64,000 bases of DNA from Methylibium sp. NZG (GCA_001263235.1 LGRD01000028.1:102206-166205), one strand, 5' to 3'. Counted from the first letter of the stretch, positions 31,709-41,101 are shown. Notes: generated by a model not told the origin, from the sequence alone. Numbers and translations are program-made.

Positions 31709-33265
31709 ATGCGGCCCATCTCGAACCCGATCTCCGCGCTGACCCTGGCCGCCCTGATGGCGCTGGGCGCCGCAGGCTCCGTGGCTGCCCAGCCAGCCAC
31801 GCAGGCCGCCCCCCCTGCGGCCGACGCACTGCGCCAAGCCGCGCAGCAGGCCGTGCAATCCAACCCCGATGTGACCGCGCGCTACAACGCCTACCGCGCC
31901 TCCGGCCACGAGCGCGAAGGCGCGCTCGCTGCCTACCGCCCGCGGGTGGACGCCACCGCGCAGGTCGGCCACACGCGCGACCGCTTCGACAACCGCAACC
32001 CCGCGAGCCAGAGCCTGGGCCACCACGGCGTGGGCCTGAACCTGACGCAGATGCTGTGGGACGGCCACGCCACCCGCTCGGAAGTGCAGCGCCTGGACCA
32101 CAACCGCATGGCGCGCTGGTTCGAGTTCGTCGACGCGAGCGAGCAGGCCGCGCTCGAAGCCGCGCGCGCGCACTACGACGTGCAGCGTTTTCGCCGCCTG
32201 GTCGAGCTGGCCGAGGACAACTACATCCAGCACAAGGTCTCGCACGACCAGATCCAGGACCGCTTCAAGGCCGGCGTCGGCCGCGGTGTGGACTTGCAGC
32301 AGGCGGTCGCACGCCTGGCGCTGGCCGAGTCGAACCTGAACAGCGAGGTCGCCAACCTGCACGACGTGACGGCGCGCTTTCAACGGGTCGTCGGAGCGGC
32401 ACCGGCACCGGCGGTGAAGGCCGGTGCTGCCAGCGCCGCGGCCACGCCCGTGGTCGAGCTGAGCGCCGGTGTGCCCACCAGCGCCGCCGAGGCGCTGCGC
32501 CAGGCGACCACGCGCAACGCGAGCGTCAGCGCGGCCATCGAATCGATGCGCGCCATTCGCTCGCAGACCGAGGCCTTGCGCAGCGCCGACCGGCCGCGCA
32601 TCGAAGCGCGCCTGCGCGGCGGCCTGGGCAAGAACCTCGCCGGCCAGGCCGGGCAGACGCAAGACATCGGCGCCGAGATCGTGCTGAACTGGAGCCTCTT
32701 CGACGGCGGCCGCAACCACGCCCGCACGCGCCAGTTCGCCGACCTGCTGGGCCAGGCCGCCGACCAGCGCGACCGCGCCTGCCGCGATGTGCGCCAGACG
32801 GTCTCGATCGCCCACAACGACACCGCGCGTTTGGCCGAGCAGGTGCGCTACCTGGAGAAGAACGCCGCCGCCATCCAGCGGGCACGCGACGCCTACCGCC
32901 AGCAGTTCGAGATCGGCCAGCGCAGCCTGCTGGACCTGCTCAACGCCGAGAACGAGGCCTACACCGCGCGCCGCGCCGTGGCCAACGCCGAGTTCGACCG
33001 CGCCGTGGCTTACGTGCGCGTGCATGCGGCGATGAACACCTTGCTGCCGACGCTCGGGCTGGTGCGTGCCGACGCTGCCGCGGGTGGCGCGGGTGCAGCG
33101 GGAGCCGATTCCGCCGCCGGCTGGCAAGCCGGCGACGATGCGGCCGGCCGCTGCGCCGTCGTCGAGGTGGCGCAGGCCACCACGCCGCTGACCGAGCTCG
33201 ACGCTCGCGCCCAGGCGCTGGCGGCCTCGCGTGCCGCAGTGCCGGCAACGCCAACCCGGCCCTGA
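31709..33265 (+). CDS. TolC-family outer-membrane channel of the adhesin secretion system (LapE-like)
   Basis: A 518-residue TolC-like protein. A signal peptide ends at GSVAAQPA, followed by two related coiled-coil/beta halves. Family marks are SNPDVTARYNAYRASG, DVQRFRRLVELAEDNYIQHK, LNWSLFDGGRN and QFEIGQRSLLDLLNAENE. The ATG was preferred over an upstream in-frame GTG at 31670 because it has a strong AGGAGG site and starts the signal peptide. As in Lap systems it both exports the adhesin and holds its retention module in the pore. Confidence 0.9.
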   Translation: MRPISNPISALTLAALMALGAAGSVAAQPATQAAPPAADALRQAAQQAVQSNPDVTARYNAYRASGHEREGALAAYRPRVDATAQVGHTRDRFDNRNPASQSLGHHGVGLNLTQMLWDGHATRSEVQRLDHNRMARWFEFVDASEQAALEAARAHYDVQRFRRLVELAEDNYIQHKVSHDQIQDRFKAGVGRGVDLQQAVARLALAESNLNSEVANLHDVTARFQRVVGAAPAPAVKAGAASAAATPVVELSAGVPTSAAEALRQATTRNASVSAAIESMRAIRSQTEALRSADRPRIEARLRGGLGKNLAGQAGQTQDIGAEIVLNWSLFDGGRNHARTRQFADLLGQAADQRDRACRDVRQTVSIAHNDTARLAEQVRYLEKNAAAIQRARDAYRQQFEIGQRSLLDLLNAENEAYTARRAVANAEFDRAVAYVRVHAAMNTLLPTLGLVRADAAAGGAGAAGADSAAGWQAGDDAAGRCAVVEVAQATTPLTELDARAQALAASRAAVPATPTRP

Positions 33266-33297
33266 GCGGGCGCGACGAGCATGACCCGTCAGCACGT

Positions 33298-33562
33298 TGA
33301 CTCCCTCTCCCTCTGGGAGAGGGCAGGGGGCGGAGCGGGGCTTTCGAGCCGCACGCGGCGAGCCCGCGCAGCGGTTCCGGCATGCAAGCCGGAACGCGCA
33401 CTGCAAGTGAGGGCCAGCGCTGGGCGGCAGCGTTCGCACGCGTGGCCCCTCCCTTGCAGGGCACGCCTGGGCTTGCAAGCCCAGGCCGCTCAGTGGGCTC
33501 GCCGCATGCGGCTCGAAAGCCCCACTTCGCCCCCAACCCTCTCCCCAAAGGGGCGAGGGGGC
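33298..33562 (+). repeat. Large composite inverted repeat between lapE and lapB
   Basis: The 338-bp gap 33266-33603 is almost filled by this element. Its ends carry CCCTCTCCC...GGGAGAGGG and CCCTCTCCCC...GGGGCGAGGG hairpins. A 29-bp inverted repeat with one mismatch lies at 33337-33365 and 33495-33523 (GGGGCTTTCGAGCCGC... and its complement), with further small palindromes between (TTCCGGCATGCAAGCCGGAA, GGGCTTGCAAGCCC). It is the full form of the repeat at 9064-9245. The lapB frame is open leftwards into it, but no homology supports translation there. Confidence 0.88.
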
Positions 33563-33603
33563 CCTTGCCATCCGATCCCACGCAGCTCGAACTGCGCAAG
33601 CCC

Positions 33604-35805
33604 ATGACCGACAGCGTCACACCGTTCCCCGCCGCGCACGCCCACCCGCGTGTGCGCGAAGACCAGGTCCACCCCGACCCGTTGCTCGACTGCCTGCTCG
33701 AGGTCTGCCGCGCGCACGGCCTGGCCGCGTCGCGTGCATCGCTCGCGGCGGGCTTGCCGCTGGTGCAGGGGCGCTTGTCGCTCGACGGCGCCGAGCGCGC
33801 CGCCACGCGCGCCGGCCTGGCCGCGCGGCTGCAGCGCATGCCGCTGTCGGGCATCGACCCCGCCGCGCTGCCGGCGGTGGCGGTGCTGAACGACGACAAG
33901 GCTTGCGTGCTCGTCGGCCGCCGCGAGGGCGGTGGGTGGGACGTGCTGCTGCCCGAGACGGGCGGTGGCGCGGCGCACTTCAGCGACGCTGACCTCGCTG
34001 CGCGCCACAGCGGTCTCGTGCTGTTCGTGCGCCCGAAATTTCGCTTCGGCTCGGCCGGGGCCGCAAGTGGTGCCTCAACCGGTGCCGCAACCCGTGCTGG
34101 CAATGCGGACCACTGGTTCTGGGGCGCGCTGCGCTCGCAGCAGGGCGTGTACCGCGACGTGCTGTGGGCCGCGCTGTTGATCAACCTCTTTGCCCTTGCG
34201 ATCCCGCTCTTCTCGATGAACGTCTACGACCGCGTGGTGCCCAACCGCGCGATCGAGACGCTCTGGGCGCTGGCCATCGGCGCGCTGCTCGTCATCAGCG
34301 CCGACCTGCTGATGCGCTCGCTGCGCAGCCACTTTGTGGACGAGGCGAGCGCGCGCATCGACGTGCGCGTGAGCGCGAGCCTGATGGAGCGCGTGCTCGG
34401 CATGCAGCTGGCGCACCGGCCGGCGTCGGTGGGCTCGTTTGCCAGCAACCTGCGCGGCTTCGAGCAGGTGCGCGACTTCGTCGCGTCCAGCACCGTCACC
34501 GCCTTGATCGACCTGCCGTTCGCGCTGATCTTCATCGCCGTGCTGGCGTGGCTCTCGCCGTGGCTGGTGCTGCCGGTGGTGGGCGCGTTCGTGCTGATCC
34601 TGGTGGTGGGCCATGTGCTGCAGCACCGGCTGCACGAGCTGTCGCAAGCCACCTGGCAAGCCGGCGCGCAGCGCAACGCCACGTTGATCGAGAGCCTGTC
34701 GTGCATCGAGACGATCAAGGCGCAGGGGGCCGAGAGCGTGATCCAGTCGCGCTGGGAGCGCGCCAACGCGCACATCGCGGCGGTGAACGTGCGCATGCGC
34801 GGCCTGTCCAGCGGCGCGATGAGTTCGACCGGCTGGTTGGGGCAGGTGGTCAACGTCGTGATCATCGTGGTCGGCGTCCACTTGATCGGCGCGGGCGAGC
34901 TGAGCATGGGCGCGTTGATCGCCGCCGGCATGTTGAGCGGCCGCGCGCTGGCGCCAGCCGGACAGATCGTCGGCCTGCTGCTGCAGTACCAAGGTGCGCG
35001 CACGGCGCTGGAGTCGCTGGAGAAAGTGATGGCCACGCCGGTGGAGCGGCCCGACGGCGTCAACTTCTTGCAGCGGCGCGAGCTGCGCGGCGAGATCGAG
35101 TTCCGCAACGTGCGCTTTGCCTACCCGGGCCGAAGCGATGTAGCGCTGGACGGCGTGAGCTTCAAGATCAGCGCGGGCGAACGTGTGGCGCTGATCGGCA
35201 AGGTGGGTTGCGGCAAGAGCACGATCCAGCGCCTGATCATGGGCCTGTACCAACCGACCGAAGGCCAGGTGCTGATCGACGGCATCGACCTGCGCCAGCT
35301 CGACCCGGCCGACGTGCGCCGCAGCGTCGGCTACGTGGCGCAGGACACCACGCTGTTCCAGGGCTCGCTGCGCGAGAACATCTGCTTCGGCCTGCCGCAT
35401 GCGGAAGACGCTTCAATAGTGCAGGCGGCCGAGCTGGCCGGCATGGCCGACTTCGTCAACCGCCACCCGCGCGGCTACGACATGCCGGTGGGCGAGCGCG
35501 GCGAGTCGCTCTCGGGCGGGCAGCGCCAGAGCGTGGGCGTGGCACGCGCGGTGCTGCACCAGGCGCCGATCCTGCTGATGGACGAGCCGACCAGCGCGAT
35601 GGACTACACCACCGAGGCGCACGTGAGCGCGCGCATCGGCGCCTTCGCGCAAGACAAGACGATGGTGCTGGTGACGCACCGCACCACCTTGCTCCCGCTG
35701 GCCACGCGCGTGATCGTGGTGGACCACGGCAAGGTCATGGCCGACGGGCCGCGCGAACAGATCCTGCAGGCGCTGGCCAGCGGGCGAATCACCAAGGCGG
35801 CGTGA
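33604..35805 (+). CDS. Type I secretion ABC transporter (LapB-like)
   Basis: A 733-residue fused permease-ATPase. The first 150 residues are a C39-peptidase-like domain without the catalytic DCG motif, as in RTX-type exporters that do not cut their substrate. A six-helix ABC membrane domain follows (LLINLFALAIPLFSMNVYDRVVPN, FVASSTVTALIDLPFALIF). The ATPase has Walker A GKVGCGKS near 532-539, signature LSGGQRQ near 637, and Walker B ILLMDEPTSAMD. The ATG was chosen after the repeat. The stop overlaps the lapC start (ATGA). It powers export of the adhesin upstream. Confidence 0.93.
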   Translation: MTDSVTPFPAAHAHPRVREDQVHPDPLLDCLLEVCRAHGLAASRASLAAGLPLVQGRLSLDGAERAATRAGLAARLQRMPLSGIDPAALPAVAVLNDDKACVLVGRREGGGWDVLLPETGGGAAHFSDADLAARHSGLVLFVRPKFRFGSAGAASGASTGAATRAGNADHWFWGALRSQQGVYRDVLWAALLINLFALAIPLFSMNVYDRVVPNRAIETLWALAIGALLVISADLLMRSLRSHFVDEASARIDVRVSASLMERVLGMQLAHRPASVGSFASNLRGFEQVRDFVASSTVTALIDLPFALIFIAVLAWLSPWLVLPVVGAFVLILVVGHVLQHRLHELSQATWQAGAQRNATLIESLSCIETIKAQGAESVIQSRWERANAHIAAVNVRMRGLSSGAMSSTGWLGQVVNVVIIVVGVHLIGAGELSMGALIAAGMLSGRALAPAGQIVGLLLQYQGARTALESLEKVMATPVERPDGVNFLQRRELRGEIEFRNVRFAYPGRSDVALDGVSFKISAGERVALIGKVGCGKSTIQRLIMGLYQPTEGQVLIDGIDLRQLDPADVRRSVGYVAQDTTLFQGSLRENICFGLPHAEDASIVQAAELAGMADFVNRHPRGYDMPVGERGESLSGGQRQSVGVARAVLHQAPILLMDEPTSAMDYTTEAHVSARIGAFAQDKTMVLVTHRTTLLPLATRVIVVDHGKVMADGPREQILQALASGRITKAA

Positions 35806-37268
35806 TGAGCGACCCCACTTCTTCTTCTAACGACGGCAATGCGCCAGCCTCGCAGCGCGCGCTGGCCCGTTCTGGCAACGTGGTGCTGGCGGTGCTGGAA
35901 TTGGTGCGCAAGCTGCTCAACCCGATCACCGCGCGCGTATTCGGTTCGGTTCCGGCCGAGCTGAGCGCGGCCGACCGCGGCTTTCAGTTCGAGGCCGAGG
36001 CGATCCTCGCGCGGCAGCGCAGCCGGCGCGCGCGCGCGATCGTCTACAGCGGTGTGGCGGTGTGCGCGGCACTCGGCGTGTGGGCGCACTACGCGCATGT
36101 CGACGAGGTAACGCGCGGCGACGCGAAGGTCGTGCCGTCGCGCCAGTTGCAGGTGATCCAGGCGCTGGACGGCGGCGTGGTGTCGGAGATCCTCGTGAAG
36201 GAGGGCCAGCAGGTCGAGGCAGGCCAGTTGCTGCTGCGCATCGACCAAACGCGCGCCACCTCGGGCGTGCGCGAGAACGCGGCGCAGAGCTTCGCGCTGC
36301 TGGCGCGCGAGCGGCGCCTGCGCGCACTCGCCGAAGGCACCGCCTTCGTGCCGCCACCGGCCGCTGGCAACGCCGAGCAGCAGCGCATCATCGACGAAGA
36401 GCGGCGGCTGTTCGAAGCGCGCCGCAGCGAGCTGGGCACGCTGGTATCGATCAGCCGCGAGCAGTTGTCGCAGCGCGAGCACGAACTGGCCGAGGCCCGC
36501 TCGCGTCGCGTGTCGGCCCAGGGCGCGATGGCGCTGGCGCAGCAGGAGCTGGCGCGCACCAAGCCGCTGCTGGCCAGCGGTGCCGTGTCGGAGGTCGAGG
36601 TGCTGCGCCTGGAGCGCGAGGTCAACAAGAACCGTGGCGACGTGGACCAGGCCGCCGCGCAGATCGCCCGCGTGCAGGCCGCCATCGGTGAGGCGCGGCG
36701 CAAGATCGAAGAGACCGACATCTCGTTTCGCAACGAAGCGCGCAAGGAGCTGGCCGACGTGATGGGCCGCGCCAACGCGCTGGTCGAAGGCCAGGTGGCG
36801 CTGACCGACAAGGTCGACAAGGCGCTCGTCAAGTCACCCGTGCGCGGCCGTGTGCAGCGCCTGCTGGCCAACACCGTGGGCGGCGTGGTGCAGCCGGGGC
36901 GCGACATCGTCGAGGTCGTGCCGCTGGAGGACGCGCTGGTGCTGGATGCGCGCGTGGCGCCGAAGGACATCGCCTTCATCCACCCTGGGCAGGTCGCCAC
37001 CGTCAAGTTCAGCGCCTACGACTTTGCGATCTACGGTGGGTTGGAGGCGACGGTCGAGAACATCAGCCCCGATACGGTGGTGGACGACAAGGGCAACGCT
37101 TTCTACATGGTGCGCGTGCGGACGCGGACGCCGAACTTCGGGGCGAACCTGCCGATCATTCCGGGGATGACGGCGGAGGTGGATGTGCTGACCGGCAAGA
37201 AGTCGGTGTTGAGCTACTTGTTGAAGCCGGTTCTCAGGGGGAAGGCGTACGCGCTGACGGAGCGGTGA
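35805..37268 (+). CDS. HlyD-family membrane fusion protein (LapC-like)
   Basis: A 487-residue periplasmic adaptor. A single transmembrane helix lies near residues 75-93 (AIVYSGVAVCAALGVWAHYA), then VDEVTRGDAKVVPSRQLQVIQ, the lipoyl halves VKEGQQVEAGQLLLRID and VKSPVRGRVQRLL, and a long coiled-coil hairpin between them (LARERRLRALAEG... to RRKIEETD). The C-terminal beta-barrel ends GMTAEVDVLTGKKSVLSYLLKPV. It links LapB to the TolC-like channel. Starts in ATGA overlap with lapB. Confidence 0.93.
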   Translation: MSDPTSSSNDGNAPASQRALARSGNVVLAVLELVRKLLNPITARVFGSVPAELSAADRGFQFEAEAILARQRSRRARAIVYSGVAVCAALGVWAHYAHVDEVTRGDAKVVPSRQLQVIQALDGGVVSEILVKEGQQVEAGQLLLRIDQTRATSGVRENAAQSFALLARERRLRALAEGTAFVPPPAAGNAEQQRIIDEERRLFEARRSELGTLVSISREQLSQREHELAEARSRRVSAQGAMALAQQELARTKPLLASGAVSEVEVLRLEREVNKNRGDVDQAAAQIARVQAAIGEARRKIEETDISFRNEARKELADVMGRANALVEGQVALTDKVDKALVKSPVRGRVQRLLANTVGGVVQPGRDIVEVVPLEDALVLDARVAPKDIAFIHPGQVATVKFSAYDFAIYGGLEATVENISPDTVVDDKGNAFYMVRVRTRTPNFGANLPIIPGMTAEVDVLTGKKSVLSYLLKPVLRGKAYALTER

Positions 37269-37301
37269 TTGTTTCGCCTGCTGGCGGTGTTGCCTCCGGC
37301 T

Positions 37302-37694
37302 GGTTTGGCGTCCCGCCACGGTGCCGGGTCCCGGCCCGGCGGCCGGGTAACTTTCTTCTGCTGGCCCAGAAGAAAGTCACCAAAGAAGAGGGCCTCCAGA
37401 CATTCGGCCAAACACTATCGGACAGGGTTTGGATCGAACGGCTCTGGAACCTGAGAGCACCGAGGACTGCTGTTTCTTTGGTACTTCAGTGCTTTGAATT
37501 CTTGCCTGTTCCCTTGCTTGTCAAGGACGTTCTCGCTGTTCCCGCGCTCCAAAGCGGTCCGCGCCAAACCCTCTATGCCAAGGTCAGGCGAAATGTCTGG
37601 AGGCCCTTTGCTTTGGTGACTTTCATTTGGGCCCGCAAATGAAAGTTACCCGGCCGCCGGGCCGGGACCCGGCACCGTGGCGGGACGCCAAACC
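37302..37694. repeat. 393-bp inverted-repeat (MITE-like) element with nested hairpins
   Basis: It fills most of the 499-bp gap 37269-37767. Arms of about 105 bp (37302-37411 and 37588-37694) are inverted copies beginning GGTTTGGCGTCCCGCCACGG. Each arm holds its own 11-bp hairpin, 37350-37360/37367-37377 (ACTTTCTTCTG/CAGAAGAAAGT) and 37619-37629/37636-37646 (ACTTTCATTTG/CAAATGAAAGT). The stems differ at two base pairs, both compensated. The centre (37412-37587) is visibly less GC-rich and has no convincing ORF or transposase. No clear target duplication was found. Confidence 0.88.
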
Positions 37695-37767
37695 CGCAGT
37701 AAGCAACCGAGCGGCGGCATGCCAAACCAGCCGGACTCAACCCAGCAGCGCGGCGCCAAACGAAGGC

Positions 37768-38160
37768 TCAATCGGGCCCGAGCAACGGCCCATCACTCCC
37801 CACATCCCCAAACAAGCGAAGCGAACTCGCCCCCGCCTTGTCCCGAAACGACTTGCGCGCCAGGAGCTTGTTCTGCGCCTGGATCGGCAGGTCGGTCAGC
37901 GTGATGACGTTCTTCACCATCAACAGGTCGATCAAGTCCTCGATCACCCGCACGAAACTCGCATCCATGCGCACCAGGCTGTCGGCCTCGGCCTCCTGAT
38001 CGCCGTCCGCGGCCTTGCCCGGCTCGACAGCCGCAGGCGGCAAGCCGATGAAGGCGAGCACTCGAGGGTCGTCGTCGGCGGCAAACTCGGTGGCCTGCGT
38101 GCTGGCGTGGCGGTGCAGGCTCTCGATGCGGCCGTGTGCGTCGCGTTGGAGGTAGGGCAT
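37768..38160 (-). CDS. Conserved hypothetical protein ('tryptophan synthase beta-like')
   Basis: A 130-residue soluble protein resembling a small Burkholderiales family usually labelled tryptophan synthase beta-like (MPYLQRDAHGRI at the start, FVRVIEDLIDLLMVKNVITLTDLP near the C-terminal half). It is far too short to be TrpB and has no PLP motif, so that label should not be read as function. It follows lapD by 66 bp on the same strand and may be cotranscribed. Confidence 0.65.
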   Translation of the reverse strand: MPYLQRDAHGRIESLHRHASTQATEFAADDDPRVLAFIGLPPAAVEPGKAADGDQEAEADSLVRMDASFVRVIEDLIDLLMVKNVITLTDLPIQAQNKLLARKSFRDKAGASSLRLFGDVGSDGPLLGPD

Positions 38161-38226
38161 GTCGCTCAGTCTGGCCGAAGGCGATGTGGCGTGGTCGGCT
38201 GAACAGGCGGCGCGTTCGAGCCCATT

Positions 38227-40182
38227 TCAAACCATCGCGGGCACGGCCGGGCCGGTGATGCCGTCAACGCCGCAAGCCCACAGCGCCTGCGCGTCGGCGG
38301 CGTCGGCCACGCCTTCGGCCATCACCTGCATGCCCAGCGACTTGAGCGTGCCCACCAGCCCGCGCACGAACGATGTGCGCGACGTGTCGCCCGCGATGCC
38401 GCTGGACAGCGCGGCTTCGAGCTTCACGTAGTCGAGCCCGGCTTCGTAGAGGCGCGCAATGCCGCCGACCTGCGCACCGGCGTGCTCGATGCCGAGCTTG
38501 ACGCCGAGCGGCCGCAGTTGCCGGCCGAGCTCGCGCAGCAGTTCGAGCTGCGCGGTGGCCGCCGGCTCGGCCAGCTCCAGCCACAGCAGCGCAGCGGCGC
38601 GCGGTTGCGCCTGCAACTGGCTGCGCAGGCCGGCGACGAAGCCGGCGTCGCGCAGCGAATCGGGCGCGAGGTTGACGCAGCGCGGCTGGCCGTCGGCCTC
38701 GCTGCGCGCCAGCGCCAGGGCCAGCGCCAGGCCGTCGACGGCGGTGCTCAGGCCGCAGCGCAGGGCCCACGGCAGCCAATGCGCCGCGGGCTCGAGCGGG
38801 CCGCCGTCTACCAGGCGCAGCCGCAGCGGGCACTCCAGGTGCAGCAACCGGCCGTCGCGCCCGACCACCGGGAACGCGCCGAGGCTGGCCACACCGACCG
38901 CGTCGGGTTGCAGGGCGCGGCCCAGGCGCTGGCGCCAGTCGGCTTCGCCGAGCGGGGGCACGCGCACGCTGCCGGGTGTCGGATCGAGCGCGAGTGCAAA
39001 GTCGCCACGGGCTTCGGCGCGCACCAGCGCGGCGTCGGCGGCCTGCATCAGCGCGGGCAGCGGCGTGTCGGCGGCCCAGGCGGCTCCGCCGACCGACACG
39101 CTGGCGCCGGGCCAGGCGGCGAGCGCGCTTCGAACGGCGTCGATGTGGCGGGCGACTTCGGCGAGGGCGGCCTCGGCGTCGGGCCCGTGGACCAGTACCG
39201 CAAAGTCGCTGCCGTTGAGGCGACCGGGCGGCAGCAGCCCGGTGTGGCGTGCCTGCAGCGCGCGGGCCAGCGCCTGAAGCGCCGCGTTGACGTCGCCATG
39301 ACCGAGCTGGCGGTTGAGCTGCATCAGCGAGCGCACGCGCAGCAGCAGCAACGTGGCGTGGGGCGGCGCGTCGTCGCGCAGCGGCAAGGCTTGCAGGCCG
39401 GCGAAGAAGTGGGCGCGGTTGCTCACGCCGGTGAGCGGGTCGGCCTGTGCCTGCACGCGCAGGGCTTCGAGCTGCGCACCTTGCTCGCCGAAGACCGCCT
39501 GCAAGCGCTGCACCATCGCGTTCATCGCGTGGCTCACCTCGCGCAGCTCGGGCACCTGCGGCTCGGGCACGGTGACGAAGCGCCGCTCACTGAGGGCCCG
39601 AGCCTGCGCCACCGTGGCGTTCAGAGGCGCCTGAATGCGCCGCAGCACCAGCCCGGCCAGCACCGCCGCCAGCCCGCCGACGAACAGCAGCCAGCCGGTT
39701 GATCGCAGCGTGCCTTGCCACAGGTGCGCATGCGCAAATCCGCTGGCGCTGGCCAACGTGAGCGTGCCCACCGGGCGCCAGCCATCGGTGACTTGCGCCA
39801 CGCCGGCTGCGACCTCGATCGGCAGCATCTTCACGAACCATGCTGGCGCGCCCAGCGTGCTGCGCTCGAGCGAGGCGCGCTTGTCGACAAGTGTCGCGCC
39901 GCCGGGTGTGGCGAGGTGGATGCGTTCGTACGAACCGGTGTCGAACTGCGCCGCGATAGCGAGTTCCAGCAGCGCCGGGTCGCCTTGCTGGCTGGACAGC
40001 GACAAGGACAGCGACAACGCCAGCGCCTGCGCGTTGTCGTTGTTCTTCAACTGAAGTTGCGTCAGCAGGTAGCTGCGCGCCGCGCTGGCGTTGACGGCCA
40101 CGCTACCGATGAGTGCGATGGCCATGGTAGCCGCCAGAAGCAGGCGAAGCTGGCGGATCAGCGGCAGGGTGGTCAGAGACAT
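38227..40182 (-). CDS. LapD-like c-di-GMP receptor (degenerate GGDEF-EAL)
   Basis: A 651-residue inner-membrane protein: N-terminal helix (about 10-30), LapD/MoxY periplasmic domain (LLTQLQLKNNDNAQALALSLS onward), second helix (about 162-180), HAMP-like linker (PLNATVAQARALSERRF), GGDEF-like domain with NGSDF (323-327) in place of GGDEF, and EAL-like domain with ECPLRL (450-455) in place of EAL. Both active sites are lost, as in LapD, so it should sense c-di-GMP and sequester LapG rather than make or degrade the messenger. A GGAGAGG site precedes the chosen ATG; the longer open frame upstream lacks homology. Gene lies 91 bp after lapG. Confidence 0.9.
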   Translation of the reverse strand: MSLTTLPLIRQLRLLLAATMAIALIGSVAVNASAARSYLLTQLQLKNNDNAQALALSLSLSLSSQQGDPALLELAIAAQFDTGSYERIHLATPGGATLVDKRASLERSTLGAPAWFVKMLPIEVAAGVAQVTDGWRPVGTLTLASASGFAHAHLWQGTLRSTGWLLFVGGLAAVLAGLVLRRIQAPLNATVAQARALSERRFVTVPEPQVPELREVSHAMNAMVQRLQAVFGEQGAQLEALRVQAQADPLTGVSNRAHFFAGLQALPLRDDAPPHATLLLLRVRSLMQLNRQLGHGDVNAALQALARALQARHTGLLPPGRLNGSDFAVLVHGPDAEAALAEVARHIDAVRSALAAWPGASVSVGGAAWAADTPLPALMQAADAALVRAEARGDFALALDPTPGSVRVPPLGEADWRQRLGRALQPDAVGVASLGAFPVVGRDGRLLHLECPLRLRLVDGGPLEPAAHWLPWALRCGLSTAVDGLALALALARSEADGQPRCVNLAPDSLRDAGFVAGLRSQLQAQPRAAALLWLELAEPAATAQLELLRELGRQLRPLGVKLGIEHAGAQVGGIARLYEAGLDYVKLEAALSSGIAGDTSRTSFVRGLVGTLKSLGMQVMAEGVADAADAQALWACGVDGITGPAVPAMV

Positions 40183-40273
40183 GGGGGCCTCTCCGGTGAA
40201 TTGAGGTCGAGCCGGCGGGTGCGCTGCAACGCGAACGCGTGCGCACGGTTCATCGAGATCGTGGAGTCGTGTG

Positions 40274-40948
40274 TCATGCAAATCCTTCTGCGCGCGCCCG
40301 CGCGAGCACCTCGCGCCAGCGCGACAGCCGCGCCGACGCGTCGCCCGCGCGCTCGGGCCCGGCGCCTTGCCACAGGCCTTCGGCGTTGAAGCTGAACACC
40401 GGCACCAGGTCGCGCCGGGCCGCGGCGGGCAGCACCTCGCGCACCAGGTTGTCCAGGATCAGCGGCTCTGCGCTGGGCTGCGCGTACCAGGCCAGCACCA
40501 TGTGCGGCTGCGTGCCGCCGCTGCGCTGCACACGCACGTACACCAGCCGCAGGCTGGCCGAGGGCGTGCCCGCAGCGATCAGGCTGAAGTACTTGGCGAT
40601 CGCAAAGTCTTCACAGTCGCCTGCGCCGCGCGCCAACAACTCCAGCGGGCTGTCCCACCGGTCTTGCTCGCCGCTGGTGTCCAGGTCTTCTGCGTACTGG
40701 ATGCGGGCGTTGAAAAACTGGTTGATCGCACCCAGCCGGGCGGCCTCACCCAGCCGGCTCGACGCTGCGATCGCGCGCTGCAGCGCCTGCGCGCCCGCCA
40801 TTGCCTCCGGGCCCATGCGCTGTGCGGCCGCCTGCATGCGTTGACGGTCCCAGGCGCCGCCCGCCAGCACGTGCAGCGCAAGCCACAACGCGCAGCACGC
40901 GCGCAGCCAGCTTCCCCCGGGGCCCGGGAGCGTTGCAGAAGGAGCCAT
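40274..40948 (-). CDS. LapG-like periplasmic cysteine protease
   Basis: A 224-residue bacterial transglutaminase-like cysteine protease (BTLCP). An N-terminal hydrophobic segment (ACCALWLALHVLAGG) would send it to the periplasm. The triad is Cys112 (GAGDCEDFAIAKY), His149 (QPHMVLAWY) and Asp166 (LILDNL). Asp111 and Glu113 flanking the Cys match the calcium ligands known in LapG. At low c-di-GMP it would be freed by LapD and cut the adhesin retention module, releasing cells from the biofilm. Confidence 0.92.
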   Translation of the reverse strand: MAPSATLPGPGGSWLRACCALWLALHVLAGGAWDRQRMQAAAQRMGPEAMAGAQALQRAIAASSRLGEAARLGAINQFFNARIQYAEDLDTSGEQDRWDSPLELLARGAGDCEDFAIAKYFSLIAAGTPSASLRLVYVRVQRSGGTQPHMVLAWYAQPSAEPLILDNLVREVLPAAARRDLVPVFSFNAEGLWQGAGPERAGDASARLSRWREVLARARAEGFA

Positions 40949-41101
40949 CGCGGGTTATCGGCCCGCTTGCGGCGAACTTGACCGGGCCGCGGGCGACGCC
41001 CCGGCAACGCGAAGGCTGTCACGTTGCCCGCCTGCGCAACGGGTCGCCCCCTTGCGCCGTGCGGCGGGCCAGGGGCACCATGCGCCATCAGGGGAGGCAC
41101 G

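Noticed and set aside
33382..33603. Upstream extension of lapB through the composite repeat
   Set aside because: The frame is open but encodes repeat sequence; the ATG at 33604 starts the conserved domain. Translation of the extension cannot be excluded but is unsupported.
37412..37587. Possible small protein in the centre of the inverted-repeat element
   Set aside because: A short frame exists but lacks a ribosome site and any similarity; composition is unlike the coding genes nearby.
37768..38160. Label 'tryptophan synthase beta'
   Set aside because: The protein is 130 residues, without PLP-binding or TrpB motifs; the name is an annotation carry-over.
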